Positions 1-7,405 of a stretch of 64,000 nt of DNA are shown here, one piece after another. The notes beneath the pieces are model-generated. The model saw only the letters and a list, made by a program, of their open reading frames with translations, did no database searches and had not been told where the DNA came from. Numbering within the stretch: position 1 is the stretch's first letter; every line of letters starts with the position of its first letter. The position numbers and the translations under genes were made by a program. This DNA is from Mycobacterium sp. URHB0044 (GTDB lineage Bacteria > Actinomycetota > Actinomycetes > Mycobacteriales > Mycobacteriaceae), in assembly GCF_000620625.1 (NCBI RefSeq), contig NZ_JIAW01000027.1, positions 1 to 64,000 on the forward strand, in the 5' to 3' direction.

Positions 1-320
1 GCGATGATCGTCGAGACCATCCGAAAGTCGATCGTGCCCCGCAGGAACACCGTCGCCACCATCGGTAGCCGCTCACACAAGGTGCGCCCATAGTTGATCT
101 GGCCCACCGCGCGGGCATGGCTGACGTTCTGCGCCGCCGACACCTCCGCAGCCACCTCGGCGGTCACATCGGTACGCCACGTATTCCACTGCGCCAACTC
201 CACCGCCCGACGGGCATACAACCTGCCCACCGCCAGCAACCGCTGCGCGGTCGCCGTCGACTCATCACGCGTCGCCTCACCCATCACCTCGATGAGCTCA
301 CACTCCGAACCATCGAACAC
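1..320 (-). CDS. DUF222 / 13E12-repeat HNH endonuclease-like protein (3' part outside window)
   Basis: The reverse strand stays open from a GTG at 320 to the window edge, giving about 106 residues. The translation begins V-F-D-G-S-E-C and includes AQRLLAVGRLYARR, TAEVAAEVSAAQNVSHARA and ERLPMVATVFLRGTIDFRMV. This is the N-terminal pattern of the DUF222 (13E12 repeat) family, whose mycobacterial members usually end in an HNH nuclease domain; that domain would lie beyond the left edge. An in-frame GTG at 350 is an alternative start. These proteins occur in many copies per mycobacterial genome and their role is not established. It lies 60 bp downstream of dgoT on the same strand. Family assignment is firm; function is not claimed. 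Confidence 0.75.
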   Translation of the reverse strand, partial: MFDGSECELIEVMGEATRDESTATAQRLLAVGRLYARRAVELAQWNTWRTDVTAEVAAEVSAAQNVSHARAVGQINYGRTLCERLPMVATVFLRGTIDFRMVSTII

Positions 321-381
321 ATGTGCGATTATGCCAGCCGGGTCCGACACGATTGCCGAGTTAGACCGCGGTGTGGCGCCG

Positions 382-1737
382 TCACCTCGCGTTCGTGCTC
401 GACGGACTGCGCGTTTCGGGGTCCGACACGCGCTCGACTCTTCCCACCAGGAACACATAGGACAAGATCCCGATCGCCGTCACGACCGTCATGTAGACGA
501 AGCCAGGAGCGAAACTGGCGTCGGTGACGAGCAGCCCGATGATGATCGGCGTGGCGATCGACGAGAGGTTGCCGATGAAGTTGAACATGCCTCCGGTGAG
601 CCCGATCAGACGCTCGGGTGCGAGTGCGGACACCAAAGACCAAGTGATGGAGGCCAATCCGTTCCCGAAGAAGGCGATCGACAGGAACACGATCACCATC
701 GCCGTCGAATCGGTGAAGTTCGCGCCGAGCATCGCGGTGGTGAGCAGCAGGCCCGCGATGATCGGTCCCTTGCGCGCGGCACCCAGGGAAACTCCGCGTC
801 GCAGCAGGAAATCGGACAAGGCGCCCGAGAACAACACTCCGATCAGGGCGGCAATGAAGGGGAGTGACGCCAGGAAGCCTGACTTGATGTAGTCCATGTC
901 GCGGTACTTCACGAGGTAGGTCGGGAACCAGGTGAGGAAGAACCACAGCGTCGAGGTGAGGCAGAACTGGCCGAGGTAGATGCCCCACAGCTTGCGGCGC
1001 CCCAGTACGGTCGCGACGTCCCCGCGGGTCACGGCGGCTCGCTTCGGACGCGATTCGTCGATGTCGACGAGTCCGCCGCCGTCGCGGATCATCGCGATCT
1101 CGGCGTCGTTGGCGTTCGAGTCCTTGGGCTCGCGATAGCGGGCGTACCAAACGAGGCCCCAGACCACGCCGACGGCGCCGGTCGCGATGAAGACCCAATG
1201 CCAGGACAGCACCGACTGCAGCCAGGACAGCACCGGGGTGAGCAAGGCCAGGCCGATGAATTGGCCGGACGTGTAGAACCCGATCACCGACGCGCGCTCG
1301 CGCTCGGGGAACCATGCGGTCGCGACCCGGTTGTTGATGGGGTACGCGGGCGCCTCGAACACACCGACGAGCAGGCGCAGGGCGATGAGCGCCACGAAGC
1401 CACCGATGACGCCCATGAACATCGTCGCGACCGACCAGAGCACCAGGCACGCGGGGTAGAGCACTCGCGGAGGCACCCGGTCGACGAGCCAGCCGCCCGG
1501 CAGTTGCAACGCGGCGTAGGTCCATCCGAACGCGGACAGCAGCAGACCTTGTTGAGCCTTCGACAGATCCATCTCATCGGCGATCGCCGGCATGGCGATC
1601 GACAGGTTGGCCCGGTCCATGTAGTTGATGACGACGGTGATGAACAGCATCACCGCAATGAGCAGTCGCGCCCGGGACGCCTGGGTGGCGAGGGTCGGCG
1701 CTGATTTGGTTTGTCTGATCGAATTCATGTCGTTCAC
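382..1737 (-). CDS. dgoT: D-galactonate transporter, MFS (anion:cation symporter family)
   Basis: About 451 residues with 12 hydrophobic segments, the usual length for the family. It should import D-galactonate through the inner membrane with protons. Signature segments are FYTSGQFIGLALLTPVL, SWHWVFIATG, IRDGGGLVD, FFGNGLASITWSLVSALAP and RLIGLTGGMFNF, which closely follow E. coli DgoT as I know it. It is the last gene of dgoK-dgoA-dgoD-dgoT. The GTG at 1737 makes a 4-bp GTGA overlap with the dgoD stop, so I prefer it; GTG 1740 and ATG 1728 (GGAG 11 bases upstream) are alternatives. Other sugar-acid substrates (glucarate, hexuronates) are handled by relatives, but the neighbouring enzymes point to galactonate. 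Confidence 0.88.
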   Translation of the reverse strand: MNDMNSIRQTKSAPTLATQASRARLLIAVMLFITVVINYMDRANLSIAMPAIADEMDLSKAQQGLLLSAFGWTYAALQLPGGWLVDRVPPRVLYPACLVLWSVATMFMGVIGGFVALIALRLLVGVFEAPAYPINNRVATAWFPERERASVIGFYTSGQFIGLALLTPVLSWLQSVLSWHWVFIATGAVGVVWGLVWYARYREPKDSNANDAEIAMIRDGGGLVDIDESRPKRAAVTRGDVATVLGRRKLWGIYLGQFCLTSTLWFFLTWFPTYLVKYRDMDYIKSGFLASLPFIAALIGVLFSGALSDFLLRRGVSLGAARKGPIIAGLLLTTAMLGANFTDSTAMVIVFLSIAFFGNGLASITWSLVSALAPERLIGLTGGMFNFIGNLSSIATPIIIGLLVTDASFAPGFVYMTVVTAIGILSYVFLVGRVERVSDPETRSPSSTNAR

Positions 1738-2882
1738 CACTCCGCTATTGATCCGTCACTGTGTCGCCAGAGCGGGTTTCGCCAGCGATGTCCTTCTGCT
1801 GCGCGCTCGGTCACGTACGCCTCGTTGATCTCGATGCCGAGGCCGGGGCCCGACGGGATCTGGACGAGTCCGTCGGTGTAGTCGAATACCGACGGGTCGA
1901 CGAGATAGTCGAGCAACTCGTTGGTGGTGTTGTAGTGGATGCCAAGGCTCTGCTCCTGGATGACGGCGTTGTAGCAGCCGGCATCGATCTGCAAGCAGCT
2001 GGCCAGGGCGATCGGCCCGAGCGGACAGTGCAATGCCAGCGCGACGTCGTAGGCCTCGGCCATGTGCGCGATCTTGCGGGCTTCGGTGATGCCGCCGCAG
2101 TGCGACGGGTCGGGCTGGATGATGTCGACCGCGCCACTGGCGATGACCGTCTTGAAATCCCAACGGGAAAACAGTCTTTCACCAAGTGCGATCGGAATCG
2201 GCGACTGTCGCAGCACGTCGACGAATCCGTCCACGTGCTCGGAGAGCACCGGTTCCTCGACGAACATCAGCCGAAACGGCACGAGCTCGTTGAGTAGCAC
2301 CTTGGCCATCGGCTTGTGCACGCGACCGTGAAAGTCGACCCCGATACCGATGTCCGGGCCCACCGCGTCGCGCACCGCGGCAACGTTGGCCAGGCAGCGG
2401 TCGACCTTGTCCCAGCTGTCGAGGTACTGGAGTTCCTCGGTGCCGTTCATCTTCACGGCCGTGAAGCCGCGTTCAACCACTTCGCTTGCGGCCTTGGCGG
2501 TGTCGGCGGGTCGATCGCCGCCGACCCAGGAGTAGACCTTGATCCGGTCGCGGACCCGACCGCCGAGCAGCTCGTACGCGGGCATCCCGAGCGCCTTGCC
2601 CTTGATGTCCCACAACGCTTGGTCGATTCCGGCCAATGCGCTCATGTGGATGCCTCCGCCGCGGTAGAAGCCGCCGCGGTACATCACCGCCCACAGGTCT
2701 TCGATCTGGGTGGGGTCGCGTCCGATCAGGTAGTCGGAGAGTTCCTCGACGGCTGCGGCGACGGTCGAGGCACGGCCCTCGAGGACCGGTTCGCCCCAGC
2801 CGACGATGCCGTCGTCGGTCTCGATGCGCAGGAAGAGCCATCGTGGCGGGACGGCGTAGGTCGTCAGCGAGGTGATTTTCAT
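1734..2882 (-). CDS. dgoD: D-galactonate dehydratase (enolase superfamily)
   Basis: 382 residues, the same length as E. coli DgoD. It dehydrates D-galactonate to 2-dehydro-3-deoxy-D-galactonate in the cytoplasm. The N-terminal capping domain carries SAGIDQALWDIKGKALG-type sequence and YSWVGGDRPAD; the barrel has VGVDFHGRVHKPMAK (metal ligands), FVEEPVL, IALGERLFSRWDF and IQPDPSHCGGITE, then HCPLGPIALASC with the catalytic histidine. The C terminus WRNPLWRHSDGSIAEW is typical of the family. The ATG at 2882 overlaps the dgoA stop by 4 bp (ATGA), so the genes are probably translationally coupled. Close relatives act on other sugar acids (gluconate, arabinonate), but length, motifs and operon all agree with DgoD. 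Confidence 0.93.
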   Translation of the reverse strand: MKITSLTTYAVPPRWLFLRIETDDGIVGWGEPVLEGRASTVAAAVEELSDYLIGRDPTQIEDLWAVMYRGGFYRGGGIHMSALAGIDQALWDIKGKALGMPAYELLGGRVRDRIKVYSWVGGDRPADTAKAASEVVERGFTAVKMNGTEELQYLDSWDKVDRCLANVAAVRDAVGPDIGIGVDFHGRVHKPMAKVLLNELVPFRLMFVEEPVLSEHVDGFVDVLRQSPIPIALGERLFSRWDFKTVIASGAVDIIQPDPSHCGGITEARKIAHMAEAYDVALALHCPLGPIALASCLQIDAGCYNAVIQEQSLGIHYNTTNELLDYLVDPSVFDYTDGLVQIPSGPGLGIEINEAYVTERAAEGHRWRNPLWRHSDGSIAEW

Positions 2883-3523
2883 GGCGCGTCCTTTTCTGTG
2901 TCAACGTGATCAGAGGCCCAGATGTCCAGCAGGATGCGGGCTTCGGCGCGCACCTTGTCGGCGGAATCTCCCGGTCGGTACAGCGACGTGCCGAGCCCTG
3001 CACCGCCCGCGCCCGCGTCCGCCCATTCGGCGAGGTTGGACCGGCCAACACCACCGACGGGTAGCAGTTCGACGTCGGGTGGCAGGACGGACCGCCACGC
3101 CTTCATCCCGGCAATGCCGACCGCGTCGGATGGGAACAACTTGAGGCTGCGTGCTCCCGCATTCACTGCCTGGAATGCCTCGGTCACCGTCGCCACTCCG
3201 GGATAGGGCCGCAGATTCCGGCTGACGGCGCAGGAGATGACGTCGGTGTCGGTGTTGGGTGCCACGATGATCCGTGCTCCAGCGGCGTCGGAGCGGATCA
3301 CGTCGTCGACGCTGAGCACCGTGCCGGCCCCGACGGCACAGACGTCGCCGACCGCGGCGGCCAACAGTTCGATGGAGCGGTACGGGTCCGGCGAGTTCAG
3401 CGGTATCTCGATGGCGGGGAAGCCCTCCTCGGCCAAAGCGCTGCCGACGGCAACGATCTCGGGCGGGGTGATGCCCCGCAGGATGGCCACCAAGCCGGTG
3501 CCGCGGGTGCATGCGGTGCTCAC
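2879..3523 (-). CDS. dgoA: 2-dehydro-3-deoxy-6-phosphogalactonate aldolase
   Basis: 214 residues, KDPG/KDPGal aldolase family. It cleaves 2-dehydro-3-deoxy-6-phosphogalactonate to pyruvate and glyceraldehyde 3-phosphate. The barrel shows VAILRGITP near residue 12, the catalytic Glu39 in EIPLNSP, VGAGTVL, and the Schiff-base lysine Lys128 in SLKLFPSDAVG, followed by the phosphate-binding VGGVG and AGLGTSLY. I start it at GTG 3523: a good Shine-Dalgarno (AAAGGA) lies about 7 bases upstream and the GTG overlaps the dgoK stop in GTGA. Longer open frames extend into dgoK but are shadows. The NSP after EIPL fits the galactonate branch rather than the gluconate branch. Confidence 0.9.
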   Translation of the reverse strand: MSTACTRGTGLVAILRGITPPEIVAVGSALAEEGFPAIEIPLNSPDPYRSIELLAAAVGDVCAVGAGTVLSVDDVIRSDAAGARIIVAPNTDTDVISCAVSRNLRPYPGVATVTEAFQAVNAGARSLKLFPSDAVGIAGMKAWRSVLPPDVELLPVGGVGRSNLAEWADAGAGGAGLGTSLYRPGDSADKVRAEARILLDIWASDHVDTEKDAP

Positions 3524-4509
3524 GAGGTCGTCCTTTCTGCTGTTTCGATCAGGCCCGCGCGGGTGGCGATCGCCCACAGTCCGCGTGCAGTCGCTTCCTC
3601 GGAGACGACGTGCGTCTGCACGCCTTGTTGCCCCAACGCGGAGGCGTAGCGCCGGCACAGATCTGCGGTGCCGCACAGGATGATTCGGCCGGGCTTGGGA
3701 TGGCGAGGTAGCTGGTGGCGCACCTCGTCGGCGATGATCACGCCCGATACGTAGTCCGGCACGGACGCCGGAGCGAGACGCCCTTCGAGGACGAGTACCC
3801 GCGCCCCGAACAGTTCCACGGGCAACCCCCGTGCGTCGTCGGCGTACCCCGCAGCGAGCCCACGCGCGAAGGCAACGTCGTCCGGCTCGCCCTGGGCTGC
3901 GGTCAGGGCGAGGATGCCGTGCCGCAGCACCAGCGCGTACAGCTCGCCTGATATGGCGGTGGTGAAGGAGATCACCTTGCGGTTGTCCATTCGCACCCAC
4001 TTGGTGTGGGTTCCTGGCAGGACCACGGTGAGCGGGCCGTCGGCCTCCGGCAGGAGGTCGAGTACCCCGATGAGCTGCGTCTCCTCACCTCGCATGAGGT
4101 CACCGGGAAATGTGCCGTGGGGAGGCATCCGCAAGCCGGGCACGAGATGCAATGTCCCGAGGTCATGGGGAACCGTGCTCAGATCCACGGCGTCGATGAC
4201 GAGATCGGTTGGCACCGTGAGGTATCCGGCCTCCTCCCAACCTTGCGCGCTCCCAACCATTCCGCACGCGATGGCTGGCAGCGCGGGGTTCGCGCGCAGC
4301 CAATCGCCGCACGCGTCGATGAACGCGATCTCGTGGTCCCGGGTCCGCTCCGAGCCGGCCGTGCTCAGCAGTCCCCGGTCGCGTCGTCGGGTTTCGAGTA
4401 TCCGGCCGTCGTCGCCGAGCAGCCAGGCACGCTGCGACGTGGTGCCCCAGTCGAGCGCCACTAGCCCGGGTTGCGGGGTGTCAGGGGTGACGGCGATCAC
4501 GAAAATCAC
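3520..4509 (-). CDS. dgoK: 2-dehydro-3-deoxygalactonokinase
   Basis: About 329 residues. It phosphorylates 2-dehydro-3-deoxy-D-galactonate with ATP, between DgoD and DgoA in the DeLey-Doudoroff pathway. The N terminus has the sugar-kinase phosphate loop ALDWGTTSQRAWL; further on are IACGMVGSAQGWEEAGYL, LRMPPHGTFPGDLMRGEETQLIG (family hallmark), VLPGTHTKWV and GELYALVLRHG. It is the first operon gene. The start is uncertain: ATG 4530 lies inside one arm of a perfect inverted repeat that looks like an operator, so I prefer GTG 4509, with GTG 4500 as a second choice; the homologous core begins just after either. The stop overlaps the dgoA GTG by 4 bp. Confidence 0.85.
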   Translation of the reverse strand: MIFVIAVTPDTPQPGLVALDWGTTSQRAWLLGDDGRILETRRRDRGLLSTAGSERTRDHEIAFIDACGDWLRANPALPAIACGMVGSAQGWEEAGYLTVPTDLVIDAVDLSTVPHDLGTLHLVPGLRMPPHGTFPGDLMRGEETQLIGVLDLLPEADGPLTVVLPGTHTKWVRMDNRKVISFTTAISGELYALVLRHGILALTAAQGEPDDVAFARGLAAGYADDARGLPVELFGARVLVLEGRLAPASVPDYVSGVIIADEVRHQLPRHPKPGRIILCGTADLCRRYASALGQQGVQTHVVSEEATARGLWAIATRAGLIETAERTTS

Positions 4510-4558
4510 TGTGATCCCGTCGTCCCACATTCACAACTCATGTCCCTATATGTGGGAT
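4505..4558. promoter_or_regulatory. Divergent dgoK / IclR-type regulator control region with inverted repeats
   Basis: A perfect 8-bp inverted repeat, TCCCACAT (4523-4530) and ATGTGGGA (4550-4557), with a 19-base spacer lies between the divergent operon and its regulator gene. A second short palindrome, ATCACTGTGAT, sits at 4505-4515 at the dgoK start. I infer that the IclR-type protein encoded next door binds here and is relieved by galactonate or a derivative. No clear -10/-35 pair could be chosen. Confidence 0.5.
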
Positions 4559-4567
4559 AGTTGCGGC

Positions 4568-5344
4568 ATGGTTGGCTCCGCCGAAGAAACTCCCGCCGGG
4601 ACCCAGACGCTCGCACGCGGGCTTGCGGTGATCCGCGCGGTCGCCGACGATGCGCGCGATCTGCGTGCAGTGGTCGATCGGACCGGCGTGGGGCGCAGCA
4701 CGGCACACCGGTTGATCCAACTCTTGTTGCGCGAAGGGTTTCTGCGTGTCGGAGGCGACGGATATACCCTGGGTCCGGCGCTGATCGAGCTCGGATTCAA
4801 AGCGCTGCATGGCAATCCGCTGCCGGTCGTCGCGCGCCCGATCCTCGAGGACCTTTCAGCACACGTACATGACACGGTGCATCTGGCCGTCGAGGACGGC
4901 GACTCCGTCCTCTATCTCGACAAGTTGCCAGGATCGCGAGGCGCTGAGATGCGATCGCGCATCGGCCATCGCATGCCGATGACCCGCACCGGGGTGGGCA
5001 AGGCCTTGCTGCTGGATTCGCCCGACCGCTGGGAGGCCCTCTACGCGGTCGACGAGTCGATCCCCAAGCTGTCGCCCGGCGCGAAGAAGGCCGACGTGGA
5101 GCAGTTCTGCACCCGGATGCGAAGCTATGCGCGAACCGGCGCGGCAATGGACGTAGAGGACAACGAACCCGGCATCCGGTGCGTTGCCGCGCCCGTGCGC
5201 GACATGTCCCAAGCCATCGTCGGCGCGATCAGTGTGTCGGCAACCAGCCCCTACATGCCTGCCGCGCGCATGCGTGGCCTCGTACCGGTCGTCCGTCGCG
5301 CGGCAGGCCGAATCTCGGCGGCGCTGGGCTACCGTGAGGACTGA
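4568..5344 (+). CDS. IclR-family transcriptional regulator of the galactonate operon
   Basis: 258 residues with an N-terminal winged helix (about residues 10-70: TQTLARGLAVIRAV, STAHRLIQLLLREGFL) and a C-terminal IclR effector domain (about 85-250: VHDTVHLAVEDGDSVLYLDKL, RIGHRMPMTRTGVGKALL, VAAPVRDMSQAIVGAISVS). Start ATG 4568 fits the family N terminus. It is transcribed away from dgoK and is presumably its local regulator; most IclR proteins bound to catabolic operons are ligand-responsive. E. coli uses a GntR/FadR-type protein (DgoR) in this position, so the regulator class is different here. Its 3' end overlaps the convergent DUF1023 gene by 16 bp. Confidence 0.85.
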   Translation: MVGSAEETPAGTQTLARGLAVIRAVADDARDLRAVVDRTGVGRSTAHRLIQLLLREGFLRVGGDGYTLGPALIELGFKALHGNPLPVVARPILEDLSAHVHDTVHLAVEDGDSVLYLDKLPGSRGAEMRSRIGHRMPMTRTGVGKALLLDSPDRWEALYAVDESIPKLSPGAKKADVEQFCTRMRSYARTGAAMDVEDNEPGIRCVAAPVRDMSQAIVGAISVSATSPYMPAARMRGLVPVVRRAAGRISAALGYRED

Positions 5345-6960
5345 GCGGCCTGGCGCGCCACCTGAATGAGTTCCCTGTTGCCGGTGATGACGCCCAGGAT
5401 GGTGCGCCACGAGTCGGACGCCGGACAGTCGATGACGTCGGTATGCGCCCGCGGTCCGGCCATCAGCCTGCCGTCGTCGTAGTACCCGGTGGCCAACCGG
5501 ATGACGCCGGGCATCTCGTCGGGATCGGCGCCATACAGGCCGCCAGGCAAGCCCTGCACGAGCTGGATGACGTCGCCCGGAGCAGTCATCGAGAACCGCA
5601 GCACGTCGGGGTTGCGGTTGTGCCAGTCACCGGGATCGTCGACGCCGACACCCGCACCCGCGGCCGCGAGGTACAGCGTGCGGTCGGCCGTCAATCCCAA
5701 CGCCTCGGCGGTGCCGAGGATGGACCCGCCGTAGGAATGGCCGACGTACGTCACGGCGACCTGACGGTCCATCGCGTCGACCGTGCGGTCGACGTCGGCG
5801 CTGAAAGCCGCCAGCCGGGGCGCCATCTCGAGCGCGAAGTGCGTATCGGTCGCCTCCAGGAGTGACGCAAGGACGTTGCCACCCGCCGGAAACGGTCCAC
5901 CGAGATACGTGATGGCGGCGACTTCGCCGTGGGTTGCGGTGACGAAGCGACGCGCGTCAGTCGTATCGGCGGCCGATCCCTCGAGCGTGGTGTTCATGCC
6001 GGGCACCAGCACCGCGACGCTCTTGGCGGTGTCGAGATCGCCGTTCAACTCGATCAGCGTGGATCGTGCGGGGTCGAACCCCAGAATCTGCCGGTGGACG
6101 CGCCGGCCGGTGGCCGGATCTTCGACTTCGGCCAGAAGGTCCTGATAGAAACCGATGCGCCGCTTGGCATCTGGATCAGTACCGGTCTCCTCGACGATCG
6201 CGCGAGCGATGTTGATCCGGTTGGCCGCGACGCGCATGTCCCACGGCACCCCGTCCGTATTGCCGACGATCGCCGGTGCCACGCCGATAAATTCCTGACG
6301 TTGTTCCGGCGTCATCGCCGCGATCTGATCGGCGATCCGGAGCTGGGTCATGGCGGGCCAACCCGCGAGGATGTCGTCCGCCCGTACCGGCCATGCCGCT
6401 GCGGGCGTCGTCGGCACGGTGCCGTCGGCAGGCGTTGCGGCGAAGGCGTCACCGATGCCGCGAGCCGCATCGCCATCGGCGCTACCCAAGGTCTCGAGCC
6501 CGCCCATAATCCTGCGGCTCAACTCGTTCGCCCGCACGGCGACGAATTCCCTTGCAACGCTGTCACTTCCGCCGGACAAGGCGACGAGAAGTGGCACTGG
6601 ATCCGTCGCGGAAACGCTGCCGTCGTCGGAAACCTCGAACCCCTCGGCCAGGGCCGCGCCGACCCCGGCGGCCACATCGGCTTGGGCGCGGGCGATCCGG
6701 TCGGCGCCTTCGCGGGCCGCCAGTACCGCACGGGCCAGCGCCCCCGTCAGCGCGGCACCGGATGCGCACAACGTCACGGCGCCTTCGCGGGCCGCGTCCG
6801 CGGCAGAGCCGGTCCAGAAGTCGCGGCTGCCGATCACCGACCTCGTGGCACCGTCGATCCGCGCCTGCAGATCGATGGCCGCATCCGCCCAGCCGTCCGC
6901 GATCCGGCGCAACGCGTCCGGCCGCCAGGCCTGCGCCTGCCCGACGGTCGGTTGCGTCAC
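5329..6960 (-). CDS. WXG-motif protein with C-terminal DUF1023 alpha/beta-hydrolase domain
   Basis: 543 residues from GTG 6960. The first 110 residues are helical and include FWTGSAADAAREG with a WXG turn at W49-T50-G51, as in ESX/WXG100 secretion substrates. The C-terminal third is an alpha/beta hydrolase of the DUF1023 family with nucleophile Ser409 in VGHSYGG and upstream VLVPGMNTTLEG; the late HTDVID segment may supply the histidine. The start overlaps the stop of the small upstream gene by 4 bp (GTGA), so both are made together. I infer a type VII-secreted or surface hydrolase; substrate unknown, and no ESX core genes are nearby. Longer upstream reading frames lack coding character. Confidence 0.72.
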   Translation of the reverse strand: MTQPTVGQAQAWRPDALRRIADGWADAAIDLQARIDGATRSVIGSRDFWTGSAADAAREGAVTLCASGAALTGALARAVLAAREGADRIARAQADVAAGVGAALAEGFEVSDDGSVSATDPVPLLVALSGGSDSVAREFVAVRANELSRRIMGGLETLGSADGDAARGIGDAFAATPADGTVPTTPAAAWPVRADDILAGWPAMTQLRIADQIAAMTPEQRQEFIGVAPAIVGNTDGVPWDMRVAANRINIARAIVEETGTDPDAKRRIGFYQDLLAEVEDPATGRRVHRQILGFDPARSTLIELNGDLDTAKSVAVLVPGMNTTLEGSAADTTDARRFVTATHGEVAAITYLGGPFPAGGNVLASLLEATDTHFALEMAPRLAAFSADVDRTVDAMDRQVAVTYVGHSYGGSILGTAEALGLTADRTLYLAAAGAGVGVDDPGDWHNRNPDVLRFSMTAPGDVIQLVQGLPGGLYGADPDEMPGVIRLATGYYDDGRLMAGPRAHTDVIDCPASDSWRTILGVITGNRELIQVARQAAQSSR

Positions 6961-7235
6961 GGCACGCCGAACCGGCTGGCGTTGCCGCGATCGGCCCGCT
7001 CGAGGGCATCGGCAGCGAGGTGCGCCGCAACCGCCCAGCCACGCATGTTGGCGACGACGTCGTCGAGCCGCACCGCGATCAGGTCCGCCGCGGCGACACG
7101 GCCGACGGCAGAGCCAGGCAAGTCGTGAGGATCCAACTCCGGCCACCGCATTTCGGCGATCCCGTCGGCGGCTGACGTGACTTGATCAGCAACCGACCGC
7201 AGTCGGGTCAGGTCTACTTCGGTGTTCGCTCCCAT
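6957..7235 (-). CDS. Small ESX-like helical partner protein
   Basis: 92 residues from ATG 7235 (MGANTEVDLTRLRSVADQV...). It is alpha-helical with a central W-P turn (MRWPELDPHDLPGSAVG) between two helices, a helix-turn-helix hairpin reminiscent of WXG100/DUF2580-type type VII substrates, but there is no strict WXG. Its stop overlaps the GTG of the DUF1023 gene (GTGA). I read the pair as a heterodimer of a small chaperone-like partner and a large effector. A TAACTT hexamer on this strand (7276-7271) could be the -10 box. The in-frame upstream extension to 7388 has no family support. Function not established. Confidence 0.6.
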   Translation of the reverse strand: MGANTEVDLTRLRSVADQVTSAADGIAEMRWPELDPHDLPGSAVGRVAAADLIAVRLDDVVANMRGWAVAAHLAADALERADRGNASRFGVP

Positions 7236-7392
7236 GCCCCACGCTGACAGGCCGGCTGCGACTCGTGCGGAAGTTATCCACAGCCCGAGGTCGCGGCGTT
7301 GCGGCCGGGTCCGGCCCCCGCGCGGCCGCGGCCATGCCCAAACCGTTACGGAGGGGCTTCCGCGTGTCAATACGCGGCGGTCGGACACCCCG

Positions 7393-7398
7393 TAAGCT
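7393..7398 (+). promoter_or_regulatory. Probable -10 box of pafA (leaderless)
   Basis: TAAGCT matches TANNNT and ends 7 bases before the pafA GTG at 7406. There is no Shine-Dalgarno sequence before that GTG, so the transcript probably begins at the start codon. Confidence 0.45.
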
Positions 7399-7405
7399 CG
7401 GTGAC

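Noticed and set aside
329..1525. Long arginine-rich open frame opposite/over dgoT
   Set aside because: High-GC shadow of dgoT in another frame; composition (Arg/His/Pro) is not protein-like and it has no family similarity.
2879..4000. Longer dgoA version reaching into dgoK
   Set aside because: The extra N-terminal part lies in a shadow frame; the GTG at 3523 has a Shine-Dalgarno and the family start.
7274..7282. TTATCCACA, a perfect E. coli DnaA box, between pafA and the DUF1023 module
   Set aside because: Single copy, not near dnaA or an AT-rich origin, and mycobacterial boxes are TTGTCCACA; likely chance and part of a promoter.
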